Below, piece after piece: positions 1 through 5,385 of a stretch of 5,385 nt of DNA. Location of the stretch: the NCBI GenBank assembly GCA_041595375.1, contig JBFHKL010000285.1, positions 1 through 5,385 of the forward strand, in the 5' to 3' direction. The DNA comes from Saccharicrinis sp041595375 (GTDB lineage: Bacteria; Bacteroidota; Bacteroidia; Bacteroidales; Marinilabiliaceae). The position numbers were made by a program, and so were the translations under genes. The notes below the pieces were generated by a model, which saw only the letters and a list, made by a program, of their open reading frames with translations, was not told the DNA's origin and did not search any database. The first letter of the stretch is position 1. Every line of letters begins with the position of its first letter.

Positions 1-1
1 A

Positions 2-376
2 TCTATTTTATTGGCAAAAAAACCTAATGCAAGTGAATTACTTGACAAAGTAGCTCCTTACCAGGGGTGGATTGGTGTGTTATTCTGCTTTTGGGGTATT
101 TATGGTATTATATTTAGTGGCATATTAGGTATGGGTATGATTGCCAATTGGCCTATTTATTGGGCTACATTGTTGGCGGTAAATGTATTGCAAGCTGTAT
201 TAGGTTTTATGCTAGGCTATGGTTTAATTGCTAAGTATGCTTTTTCTAAAAATGAAGAGGCCAGACTAAAAGGAGAACAACTTTTGACTAAGCTTGCTCC
301 TATGCAAGGAAAGATTGGAATGCTGGGCATTTTTGTAGGAATTTGGTGTATCGTATCTGCTATTTTATTCCACTAA
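2..376 (+). CDS. small multi-pass membrane protein with internal duplication, 5'-partial
   Basis: I do not recognise a named family. The frame is open to the left edge. A TTG at 11 could start a 121-residue protein, but it has no ribosome binding site. The codons before it (2-10, Ser-Ile-Leu) continue the protein well, so the gene probably begins outside the window. Numbering from that TTG, hydrophobic segments lie at about residues 19-44, 47-73 and 102-121, separated by a charged linker (about 79-95). Residues 10-34 and 91-115 are duplicates of each other (14 of 25 identical) and share the pattern K-x-A-P-x-Q-G-x-I-G just before a membrane span. No catalytic motif is visible, so the product is best called an integral inner-membrane protein of unknown function. 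A strong terminator follows 20 bases after the stop, so this is the last gene of its transcript. I am confident that it is coding, but not of the start or the function. Confidence 0.72.
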   Translation, partial: SILLAKKPNASELLDKVAPYQGWIGVLFCFWGIYGIIFSGILGMGMIANWPIYWATLLAVNVLQAVLGFMLGYGLIAKYAFSKNEEARLKGEQLLTKLAPMQGKIGMLGIFVGIWCIVSAILFH

Positions 377-395
377 TTTTAGAATTTATTTAGTT

Positions 396-439
396 AGCCT
401 AAGTTCGGATGTTAGCAACCGAACTTAGGCTTTTATCTT
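396..439 (+). terminator. intrinsic terminator of the membrane protein gene
   Basis: A perfect 12-bp stem (GCCTAAGTTCGG at 397-408 with CCGAACTTAGGC at 419-430) extends by one A-T pair to 396/431. It encloses a 10-base loop and runs straight into TTTTATCTTT. The T-tract lies only on the plus-strand side; the opposite side reads TAACTAAATA, so it should act on plus-strand transcripts only. It follows the stop at 376 closely. Confidence 0.9.
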
Positions 440-663
440 TTATAAAGTTTTAATTCAGAAGATTTAGAATCCAGGGCCATATAAAATGAGCCTTATTCCA
501 ATTCGTTAATGATATAAGCGTTGCATTCATTTTGCTTTAGCACAATCATTCATCTTAGCCAAAGGTCTGTCAGCTATCAATATTACTTATTTTGCTGTAT
601 TGAGAAAATACCCAAGGTTAAAATCATACTAAAAATGGGATTATCAGTATTGCTATTGCAGGC

Positions 664-1860
664 TTACAATTTAATTACAATGGATTGGCTTGCTTTGTTG
701 GCTTTTTCTCTTGCTTCTTCTACCGAAGCTCCGCGAGCCAGGCAAACCCCCATTCTTCTTTCTCCTTGCACTTCTGGTTTGCCAAATAAACGAAGCTGAG
801 TATCGGGTTCAGCCAGAGCAAGTTCTAATCCTGAGAAGCTCACCTGAGCAGAATGGCCTTTGACCATAATGACACTGCTGGCAGCAGGTGCATGCTGAAC
901 GATATTGGGGATGGGTAAGCCTAGGATGGCACGAACATGTAGGGCAAACTCACTTAAATCTTGAGATATCATGGTCACCATTCCTGTATCGTGAGGGCGG
1001 GGTGACAGTTCGCTAAAGTAAACCTGATCACCTTTCACAAAAAACTCAACACCAAATAATCCTCTGCCACCCAATGCTGATACCACTTTTTGGGCTATAT
1101 ATTGTGCTTCTGTGAGGGCTTTGTCACTCATGGCTTGTGGTTGCCATGATTCTTGGTAATCACCTCCTTCCTGACGATGACCAATAGGTGCACAAAAGGA
1201 TATGCCTCCTATGTGGCTGATGGTTAAAAGTGTTATCTCATAATCGAAATCTACAAATCCTTCTATAATCACTCGGTCGCTATTTCCTCTGCCTCCTTCC
1301 AGTGCATAGTGCCAGGCGTAGTCGATATCAGACTTGCTTTTAACAATGCTTTGTCCTTTGCCCGAAGAACTCATAATAGGTTTAATTACGCAGGGAAATC
1401 CTATTTCTGCTACCGCTGCCTCAAACTCTTCTTTGGTGCCTGCAAATTTGTACGGAGAGGTCCTTAATTCCAATTCTTCAGCTGCTAAAGTGCGTATGCC
1501 TTCACGATTCATGGTTAAACTGGTCGCATTTGCTGTGGGTATCACCTGAAAACCTTCTTTTTCTAACTCAATTAAGGTATCTGTAGCTATTGCTTCCACT
1601 TCAGGAATAATGTAATCAGGTTTTTCTTCCCTTATGATTTTAGCCAAAGTTTCACCATCTAACATGGAAACCTCATAGCTGCGATGAGCTACTTGCATAG
1701 CTGGAGCATGTTTGTATTTATCGATGGCAATGACTTCAACTCCGTAGCGTTGAAACTCAATAACAACTTCTTTTCCAAGTTCGCCAGAACCCAACATCAC
1801 TACTTTAGTAGCTGTGGGTGAAAGAGGAGTGCCTATTAGCATGTTTGATGAATTAATCAT
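664..1860 (-). CDS. purT: formate-dependent phosphoribosylglycinamide formyltransferase (GAR transformylase 2)
   Basis: PurT is a cytoplasmic ATP-grasp enzyme. It makes formyl-GAR from GAR, formate and ATP in the third step of de novo purine synthesis, an alternative to folate-dependent PurN. The 398-residue protein covers the whole family (about 390). Visible in order: the N-terminal GSGELGK motif (24-30), the GAR-site segment PEVEAIATD (86-94, with Glu87 at the E. coli Glu82 position), LTMNREGIR (115-123), the ATP loop SSSGKGQ (164-170), GHRQEGGDY (227-235), and the metal site Glu272/Glu284 followed by SPRPHDTGM (286-294). An alternative start at Met7 (ATG ending at 1842) aligns better with the E. 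coli N terminus; neither start has a Shine-Dalgarno. The first six residues may therefore not be translated. The upstream gene dps ends in a terminator, so purT is probably transcribed alone. No clear terminator follows its stop. Remembered E. coli PurT is strikingly similar along the full length. Confidence 0.96.
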   Translation of the reverse strand: MINSSNMLIGTPLSPTATKVVMLGSGELGKEVVIEFQRYGVEVIAIDKYKHAPAMQVAHRSYEVSMLDGETLAKIIREEKPDYIIPEVEAIATDTLIELEKEGFQVIPTANATSLTMNREGIRTLAAEELELRTSPYKFAGTKEEFEAAVAEIGFPCVIKPIMSSSGKGQSIVKSKSDIDYAWHYALEGGRGNSDRVIIEGFVDFDYEITLLTISHIGGISFCAPIGHRQEGGDYQESWQPQAMSDKALTEAQYIAQKVVSALGGRGLFGVEFFVKGDQVYFSELSPRPHDTGMVTMISQDLSEFALHVRAILGLPIPNIVQHAPAASSVIMVKGHSAQVSFSGLELALAEPDTQLRLFGKPEVQGERRMGVCLARGASVEEAREKANKASQSIVIKL

Positions 1861-1885
1861 TATCTATAGATGAATTTATAAGTCA

Positions 1886-1893
1886 CAAAAATA
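1886..1893 (-). promoter_or_regulatory. possible purT promoter -7 element (TATTTTTG)
   Basis: On the minus strand this octamer matches the Bacteroidota -7 consensus TAnnTTTG and lies 25 bases before the first purT ATG, giving a leader of about 20 bases. No TTG is found at the usual 19-20 base distance upstream (that stretch is the tail of the dps terminator), so the call rests on one short motif in AT-rich DNA. Confidence 0.35.
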
Positions 1894-1908
1894 ATGATAT
1901 TCTTTAAT

Positions 1909-1942
1909 AAGAAAAGCCCAAAGGACGAATCCATTTGGGCTT
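1909..1942 (-). terminator. intrinsic terminator of dps
   Basis: AAGCCCAAA (1914-1922) pairs perfectly with TTTGGGCTT (1934-1942). The top of the hairpin adds GGA/TCC around a CGAA loop, with one bulged base at 1933. Read on the minus strand the stem is followed by TTTTCTT, and it lies 25 bases after the dps stop. The plus-strand side continues TTAAATAACA, so it is mainly a minus-strand terminator. It separates dps from purT. Confidence 0.87.
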
Positions 1943-1967
1943 AAATAACAGTTCTGTATAATATTAT

Positions 1968-2435
1968 TTATTTCAAATATGAATTAAGCATCCATAATGT
2001 TTTTTCAGTTTCCGAAATATAGTCGCTCATGAGAGAAACTGTTCCTTCATCGTCTGCTTCTCCGGCGAGTGATAAAATTTCACGCTCCAGACTCACTAGG
2101 GTTGAAAAGTTTTCCACTACTATTTCTACCGCCTTAGTGCCATCACTTACACCATTAGCTTCTTGTAGCTTAGAAGTTTGTAAATAGGCACTGAAGGTGT
2201 GCAAAGGTTCGCCTTCTAATGTCAGTATGCGTTCGGCAATCTGGTCTACTTTCTCAATTGCGTCGTTGTAGTATTCCTCAAATTTGGCATGCAATTCAAA
2301 AAAAGTTTTTCCCTTAATGTTCCAGTGAAATCCTCTTAGGTTTTGATAGAACACCTGATAATTGGCTAATAATTCGTTAAGTTTGTCTGCCAATACTTCT
2401 GCTTTTACTGCGTCTAATCCAATTAAATTTTTCAT
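1968..2435 (-). CDS. dps: Dps family ferroxidase / DNA protection during starvation protein
   Basis: Dps proteins form hollow 12-subunit shells that oxidise Fe(II), preferentially with H2O2, and store the ferric mineral. This removes both Fenton reactants. At 155 residues the protein is normal length and entirely ferritin-like helical bundle. The inter-subunit ferroxidase ligands sit in the canonical spacing: His37 (in GFHWNIKG), His49, Glu53, Asp64 and Glu68, equivalent to E. coli His51, His63, Asp67, Asp78 and Glu82, with Glu replacing Asp at the third position. Trp38 next to the first ligand is also conserved. The N terminus is short and lacks the lysine-rich tail that E. coli Dps uses to bind DNA, so iron detoxification may be its main role (inference). 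No Shine-Dalgarno precedes the ATG; the leader is A/T only. The gene diverges from oxyR across 179 bases and is the expected target of that regulator. Confidence 0.96.
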   Translation of the reverse strand: MKNLIGLDAVKAEVLADKLNELLANYQVFYQNLRGFHWNIKGKTFFELHAKFEEYYNDAIEKVDQIAERILTLEGEPLHTFSAYLQTSKLQEANGVSDGTKAVEIVVENFSTLVSLEREILSLAGEADDEGTVSLMSDYISETEKTLWMLNSYLK

Positions 2436-2496
2436 GCTATTATTTTTTTTATTTTATTATCTGTGATGAAATTTTCTTTATTTTCATTTAACAGTT

Positions 2497-2528
2497 CAAA
2501 GATGAAGGTTTTTATATTATCAATCAAA
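2497..2528 (-). promoter_or_regulatory. possible dps promoter
   Basis: On the minus strand TTTG (2525-2528) is followed after 20 bases by CATCTTTG (2497-2504), seven of the eight positions allowed by the Bacteroidota pattern TTTG-N19/20-TAnnTTTG. The predicted leader to the dps ATG is about 55 bases. The -33 element lies inside a CAATC-N5-GATTG dyad, a typical place for an activator to contact sigma-bound polymerase. The motif match is short. Confidence 0.42.
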
Positions 2529-2535
2529 TCGATTG
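2521..2535. promoter_or_regulatory. dyad CAATC-N5-GATTG, candidate regulator site
   Basis: A perfect 5-bp inverted repeat with a 5-base centre, containing the smaller palindrome AATCGATT. It overlaps the predicted -33 element of dps and is the dps-proximal member of three 15-bp dyads between oxyR and dps. OxyR binding here is inference from position; the sequence does not match the E. coli ATAG-N7-CTAT pattern. Confidence 0.35.
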
Positions 2536-2547
2536 TTTTTATGATTG

Positions 2548-2564
2548 TATAAATAATATTTATA
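2548..2564. promoter_or_regulatory. 17-bp dyad (TATAAATA-A-TATTTATA), candidate OxyR site
   Basis: A perfect 8+1+8 inverted repeat near the middle of the divergent region. It contains a T-N11-A core (T2550, A2562), the minimal pattern of LysR-family binding sites. It ends 9 bases before the predicted oxyR -7 element and covers where a -33 element would be expected. Being pure A/T, it could arise by chance. Confidence 0.4.
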
Positions 2565-2573
2565 ATACTTGAT

Positions 2574-2581
2574 TATATTTG
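2574..2581 (+). promoter_or_regulatory. possible oxyR promoter -7 element (TATATTTG)
   Basis: An exact TAnnTTTG match ending 33 bases before the oxyR ATG. There is no TTG at the proper distance upstream; the 17-bp dyad sits there instead, which would suit regulated or weak expression and autoregulation. Confidence 0.4.
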
Positions 2582-2599
2582 AGTTGTAAAAAAAACGGC

Positions 2600-2614
2600 A
2601 TAAAATAATTTTAT
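2600..2614. promoter_or_regulatory. dyad ATAAAAT-A-ATTTTAT abutting the oxyR start codon
   Basis: A perfect 7+1+7 inverted repeat ending at the base before the oxyR ATG. It shares the outline ATAAA-N5-TTTAT with the dyad at 2549-2563, centre to centre 51 bases away (about five helical turns). It could be a second, repressing OxyR contact or simply A/T-rich leader sequence that keeps the start codon accessible. Confidence 0.28.
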
Positions 2615-3562
2615 ATGATTACGATAACCCAATTAGAATATATAGTGGCTATAGATACTTATCGTCATTTTGTAACAGCCAGTGAAAAATGCTTTGTATC
2701 TCAACCTACTCTGAGTATGCAGATAAAAAAACTTGAAGATGAATTGGAGGTGGTTATTTTTGATCGATCAAAGCAGCCGGTTGTGCCTACACAAATTGGA
2801 GAGCGGATTATTCAACAGGCCAGGATAGTTTTGGCTGAAAATAAACGCATCTATAATCTGATAAAAGAATACCAGAACAATATATCAGGAGAGCTTATTG
2901 TTGGAATTATACCATCTTTGGCTCCTTATTTATTGCCTCTTTTTTTGGGCGAGTTTTCAAAAGCCTATCCACAGGTAAAAATTACTATCAAAGAGCTATT
3001 ATCCGAAGAACTGATCAGGCAATTGCATAATGATGAGCTCGATCTGGGTTTATTGGTCACCCCAATTAATGAAGTGGGTATTTACGAAAAATTATTATTC
3101 TACGAGCGAATGTTTTTGTATGTCAATAATAAGCACCATCTGGCCACGCAAAAAATAATTAAGCCACAGGATATTGCCAGCGAGGGGCTTTGGTTGCTGA
3201 GTAGTGGGCATTGTTTCCGAAGCCAGGTTGTTAATTTATGTTCGTATTATGATAAGATGGTAGAGGAATCTTCTATTAATTATGAGAGTGGTTCTCTCGA
3301 AACCATTAAGAGACTGGTGGAAATAGAAGGAGGGTACACCTTGTTGCCAGAGCTGTCTGTAGACGAAAATGTGCTAAACAACAGAAAGGCTCAGATTAGA
3401 AATATAGGAGATAGTGATCCTCTGCGTGAAGTTAGTATGATCTATTCGCGTAATTTTGCAAAAAAGCAATTACTTGAAGTTTTGTTTCAAACTATTCAGG
3501 AGTGCATACCTCAGCATTTATTATCTCAAACAGAAGGGCATATTGTTGAATGGCGTAATTAA
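2615..3562 (+). CDS. oxyR: OxyR, LysR-type hydrogen peroxide sensing transcriptional regulator
   Basis: OxyR is a cytoplasmic tetrameric regulator that H2O2 converts to an activator through an intramolecular disulfide. The 315-residue protein has an N-terminal winged helix-turn-helix (about 1-60, with the LysR signature around VSQPTLSMQIKKLEDEL, 28-44) and a periplasmic-binding-like sensor domain (about 92-300). Diagnostic OxyR residues are present: the peroxide-pocket segment IPSLAPYLLP (99-108), with Ser101 at the E. coli Thr100 position, and the redox pair Cys200 and Cys209 in GHC-x8-C, matching E. coli Cys199/Cys208 including the preceding His199. The later SLETIKRLVEIEGGYTLLP stretch (228-246) is also typical. 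These features separate it from other LysR regulators such as CysB or CatR types. The start is the first ATG, and the helix-turn-helix begins in the proper register. It diverges from dps and is followed after 6 bases by a patatin-like gene, apparently in one operon. Confidence 0.95.
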   Translation: MITITQLEYIVAIDTYRHFVTASEKCFVSQPTLSMQIKKLEDELEVVIFDRSKQPVVPTQIGERIIQQARIVLAENKRIYNLIKEYQNNISGELIVGIIPSLAPYLLPLFLGEFSKAYPQVKITIKELLSEELIRQLHNDELDLGLLVTPINEVGIYEKLLFYERMFLYVNNKHHLATQKIIKPQDIASEGLWLLSSGHCFRSQVVNLCSYYDKMVEESSINYESGSLETIKRLVEIEGGYTLLPELSVDENVLNNRKAQIRNIGDSDPLREVSMIYSRNFAKKQLLEVLFQTIQECIPQHLLSQTEGHIVEWRN

Positions 3563-3568
3563 AAGAAG

Positions 3569-4387
3569 ATGATTCATAAAAAAAATGAAATAGGAATAGC
3601 ACTAAGTGGTGGTGGAGCAAGAGGCATTGCGCATATTGGAGTACTTAAGGCTTTGGAAGAACAGGGTATCGAAGTGCATCATATAGCAGGTACGAGCATG
3701 GGGGCCATTGTCGGAGTGCTTTGTGCAGCCGGCTTTAAGGCCAATGAGATTGAACTCATGATTAAAGACGAAAAGATTTATAAGTGGTTTAAAATGGAGT
3801 GGTTTAGACCAGGTCTTTTAAATTTGGCCGGCGTAAAGGAGTTGTTGTTAAAGTACATAGGGTATGATGAGTTTGAAAAACTGAAAAAGCCATTGTCTGT
3901 AACTGTTTCCAATCTGAATACAGGAAAAGGGGAGATGATTTATAGTGGTGACCACCTGATGGATTGGGTTATAGCAAGTGCCAGTGTGCCTGTTGTGTTT
4001 GCTCCCGTTCAGGTGAATGGCTTTTCTTATGTTGATGGCGGTTTGTTTCATAATTTACCTGCAGAGCCTTTGGTTGGACGATGTAGTTATATTATAGGTT
4101 CTAATGTAAATCCGGTTAGTCATCAGGATAAAATTGATTCGGCTAAACAGGTTGGGGAGCGGGTATTTAACTTAGCTATTGCTCAAAATGTGTGGCAAAG
4201 CCGAACTTATTGCGATTTTTATATTGAACCACGAGCCATTGTTAAATATTCCCCTTGGGACTATTTTAAGGTCGACGATCTAATTGAAATAGGTTATAAG
4301 TCGGCCAATAAGGTTATTAAAAAGTTTATTTTGCCTGAAATGAAGAACTTGATTCCAAAGGGAGAGAATAATTTATTGGTCAGATAG
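3569..4387 (+). CDS. patatin-like phospholipase (RssA-type)
   Basis: This is a member of the bacterial patatin family, Ser-Asp dyad lipid acyl hydrolases. All motifs are intact in the 272 residues: the oxyanion glycine-rich loop SGGGARG (13-19), the nucleophile elbow G-T-Ser43-M-G (41-45), and the catalytic Asp156 in D-G-G (156-158). A VPVVFAPV segment (140-147) precedes the aspartate, as is usual. There is no signal peptide, no membrane span and no added domain, so it should be a cytoplasmic or membrane-peripheral esterase/phospholipase like E. coli RssA or Bacillus YlbK, not the outer-membrane PlpD type. The substrate cannot be read from sequence. The gene starts 6 bases after the oxyR stop with purine-rich AAGAAG between, so co-transcription and perhaps translational coupling are likely. 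The context suggests a role in lipid turnover or repair under peroxide stress, which is inference. Confidence 0.92.
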   Translation: MIHKKNEIGIALSGGGARGIAHIGVLKALEEQGIEVHHIAGTSMGAIVGVLCAAGFKANEIELMIKDEKIYKWFKMEWFRPGLLNLAGVKELLLKYIGYDEFEKLKKPLSVTVSNLNTGKGEMIYSGDHLMDWVIASASVPVVFAPVQVNGFSYVDGGLFHNLPAEPLVGRCSYIIGSNVNPVSHQDKIDSAKQVGERVFNLAIAQNVWQSRTYCDFYIEPRAIVKYSPWDYFKVDDLIEIGYKSANKVIKKFILPEMKNLIPKGENNLLVR

Positions 4388-4414
4388 AAGAAATAATTTG
4401 CTTTAAAGAAATAG

Positions 4415-4447
4415 GATGATTATTTTCGGCACTCTAAATTAATCTTC
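4415..4447 (+). terminator. weak A/T-rich hairpin, possible terminator of the oxyR operon
   Basis: GATGATTA (4415-4422) can pair with TAATCTTC (4440-4447) at seven of eight positions, with a 17-base loop, followed by ATTTTATTC. It lies 28 bases after the patatin gene stop and before the next gene, where a terminator is expected. The stem is weak and the T-tract interrupted. Confidence 0.25.
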
Positions 4448-4484
4448 ATTTTATTCGCGCACAGCAACTAATTGCTTATATAGG

Positions 4485-4506
4485 CTATAACTATTTTGAT
4501 TTATAG
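4485..4506. repeat. inverted repeat CTATAA-N10-TTATAG upstream of the lyase gene
   Basis: A perfect 6-bp inverted repeat about 80 bases before the lyase start, overlapping a promoter-like TATTTTG (4492-4498). It could be an operator for induction of the lyase gene, but the arms are short and A/T-rich. A second small repeat, TTAAA-N7-TTTAA, lies at 4522-4538. Confidence 0.25.
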
Positions 4507-4584
4507 TAGGTGTGTATTTGGTTAAATCATTGGTTTAAATATTAGGACATCCTTGCTTGATGGAAATTTTAAAATAAATTGTAT

Positions 4585-5385
4585 ATGAAGAATATAAAAA
4601 TAATTATTTTTTTTGTTGCGCTATTGCTTACCACTGGGGTTCAGCAGTCTTTTGCGACTTATATTGAGGGTGACTGGGTTTATTTGGACCATAGTGTGTC
4701 AGGTAAACGTTTAGGTGTTGATTCTGAAAGTAAAGAGTTTGTATTGAGTGAAAACTCTGATTTAGGAGCGCAATCGCAATGGCGTTTTGTGAAAGTGTAT
4801 AAAGACTTTTGTTATATTAATCAAAACGAAACTGGTGAACGTTTGTATTATGATGGGAAAAATCTAAGTCTGTCTTCAAAAAAAGAAACAGGTATTCTTG
4901 CTAAATGGCTGGTGGTTGATGCTGGTGATGGGACTTGCTATATTGAGCATAAAAAAACTAAGCAGTGTTTAAAACTGGATGCAGAAACCGGACTTGTTTC
5001 TATGGTTCCTGTTAAAACATCAGGTGATGATTGCAAGTGGAATATTGTAGAGATGAAAACATCTTTCCCCAGTGATATTATGCCGGGTATCGTCAATTGG
5101 AAAATTTCTCTTCCCGTAGATAAGGATGGGAATGATAATACAGATATTGATGACGTAAACGATAGAAACAAACAATCCTATGAAGTGGAAGGAGAGGAGT
5201 TGATAAATTTTGAGATGCCTCCTTATTTTGAAGTGCGCAATGGTGAGGTGGTGTTTCGTGGTCATTGTGCAGGAGCTACCACTCGAGGTTCTAAATATCC
5301 ACGTTCAGAACTCCGTCAGTTAGTAGGTGGAGGTGCTAATTATTGGTCGGTACAAAAGTATCAGAAATTAGTGGTTGATTTACGG
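4585..5385 (+). CDS. secreted PL7 alginate lyase with N-terminal beta-trefoil domain, 3'-partial
   Basis: PL7 enzymes cut alginate by beta-elimination. The first 267 codons are present; the frame is still open at the right edge. Residues 1-24 form a type I signal peptide (Lys-containing start, hydrophobic core, likely cleavage after S-F-A24). Residues 26-157 hold three related repeats of about 43 residues, each opening with an aromatic strand (WVYLDH, CYINQN, CYIEHK) and ending in a Trp strand (SQWRFV 64-69, AKWLVV 106-111, CKWNIV 150-155): a ricin-B-like beta-trefoil, probably a sugar-binding module. From about 166 the lyase domain begins with NWKISLPVD (171-179), then an Asp/Asn-rich stretch and the PL7 strand signature YPRSELRQ (238-245), whose Arg240, Glu242 and Arg244 correspond to the conserved substrate-binding R-x-E-L-R. 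The later QIH and YFKAGxYNQ motifs lie outside the window, so activity cannot be confirmed. The start is the ATG giving the signal peptide. Confidence 0.85.
   Translation, partial: MKNIKIIIFFVALLLTTGVQQSFATYIEGDWVYLDHSVSGKRLGVDSESKEFVLSENSDLGAQSQWRFVKVYKDFCYINQNETGERLYYDGKNLSLSSKKETGILAKWLVVDAGDGTCYIEHKKTKQCLKLDAETGLVSMVPVKTSGDDCKWNIVEMKTSFPSDIMPGIVNWKISLPVDKDGNDNTDIDDVNDRNKQSYEVEGEELINFEMPPYFEVRNGEVVFRGHCAGATTRGSKYPRSELRQLVGGGANYWSVQKYQKLVVDLR

Noticed and set aside
607..645. Possible purT terminator (CCCA pairing with TGGG, about 7 bp with a bulge)
   Set aside because: Loop of about 21 bases, weak stem and no T-tract on the minus-strand side.
440..663. Gene-free stretch between the first terminator and the purT stop, searched for small genes, tRNA or ncRNA
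   Set aside because: Only trivial open frames (up to about seven codons from ATG), no cloverleaf and no strong hairpin; nothing can be supported.
521..799. Plus-strand open frame of 92 codons
   Set aside because: Its 3' half is antisense to purT and its 5' half has low-complexity, unprotein-like content with no recognisable motif or ribosome binding site.
1334..1549. Plus-strand open frame of 71 codons inside purT
   Set aside because: Fully antisense to the conserved ATP-grasp coding region.
3848..4051. Minus-strand open frame of 67 codons
   Set aside because: Fully antisense to the patatin catalytic region.
4472..4498. TTG-N17-TATTTTG as a promoter for the alginate lyase gene
   Set aside because: Spacing is short and the -7 part lacks one base of the TAnnTTTG form; it would also leave a leader of over 80 bases. 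Only worth noting.
4938..5265. Two overlapping minus-strand open frames (77 and 81 codons)
   Set aside because: Both are antisense to the alginate lyase reading frame, which has a signal peptide, trefoil repeats and the PL7 signature.
1..5385. CRISPR arrays, insertion sequences, tRNA or rRNA genes, attachment sites
   Set aside because: No regularly spaced repeats, transposase motifs, terminal inverted repeats or structural RNA signatures were seen.

Overview
The window looks like a stretch of chromosome from a free-living, probably marine member of the Bacteroidota. The evidence is AT-rich DNA, start codons with no convincing Shine-Dalgarno sequence, promoter-like TAnnTTTG (-7) elements, and a secreted lyase with a polysaccharide lyase family 7 (alginate lyase) signature. 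The genus cannot be fixed; an order such as Marinilabiliales would fit, but this is inference.

Layout, left to right. (1) The 3' end of a small multi-pass membrane protein gene (+ strand, open at the left edge), closed by a strong intrinsic terminator at 396-439. (2) About 225 bases with no gene. (3) On the minus strand, purT (formate-dependent GAR transformylase), preceded by dps (ferritin-like mini-ferritin), which ends in its own terminator. (4) A 179-base divergent control region with three short dyads and promoter-like elements facing both ways. (5) On the plus strand, oxyR (peroxide-sensing LysR regulator with both redox cysteines), followed after 6 bases by a patatin-like phospholipase gene. 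(6) About 200 bases with weak inverted repeats. (7) The 5' part of a secreted protein with a signal peptide, a three-repeat beta-trefoil domain and the start of a PL7 alginate lyase domain, cut by the right edge.

How the parts may work together. oxyR and dps form a classic oxidative stress divergon: OxyR senses H2O2 and would activate dps, whose product oxidises and stores iron and so limits Fenton chemistry. The patatin gene appears to be co-transcribed with oxyR, which suggests a link between peroxide sensing and membrane lipid turnover. purT and the alginate lyase look functionally independent of this unit. Most of the window is recognisable. The less ordinary points are the oxyR-patatin pairing, the repeated dyads in the oxyR/dps control region, the trefoil-PL7 architecture, the proteobacterial-looking PurT and the internally duplicated membrane protein.
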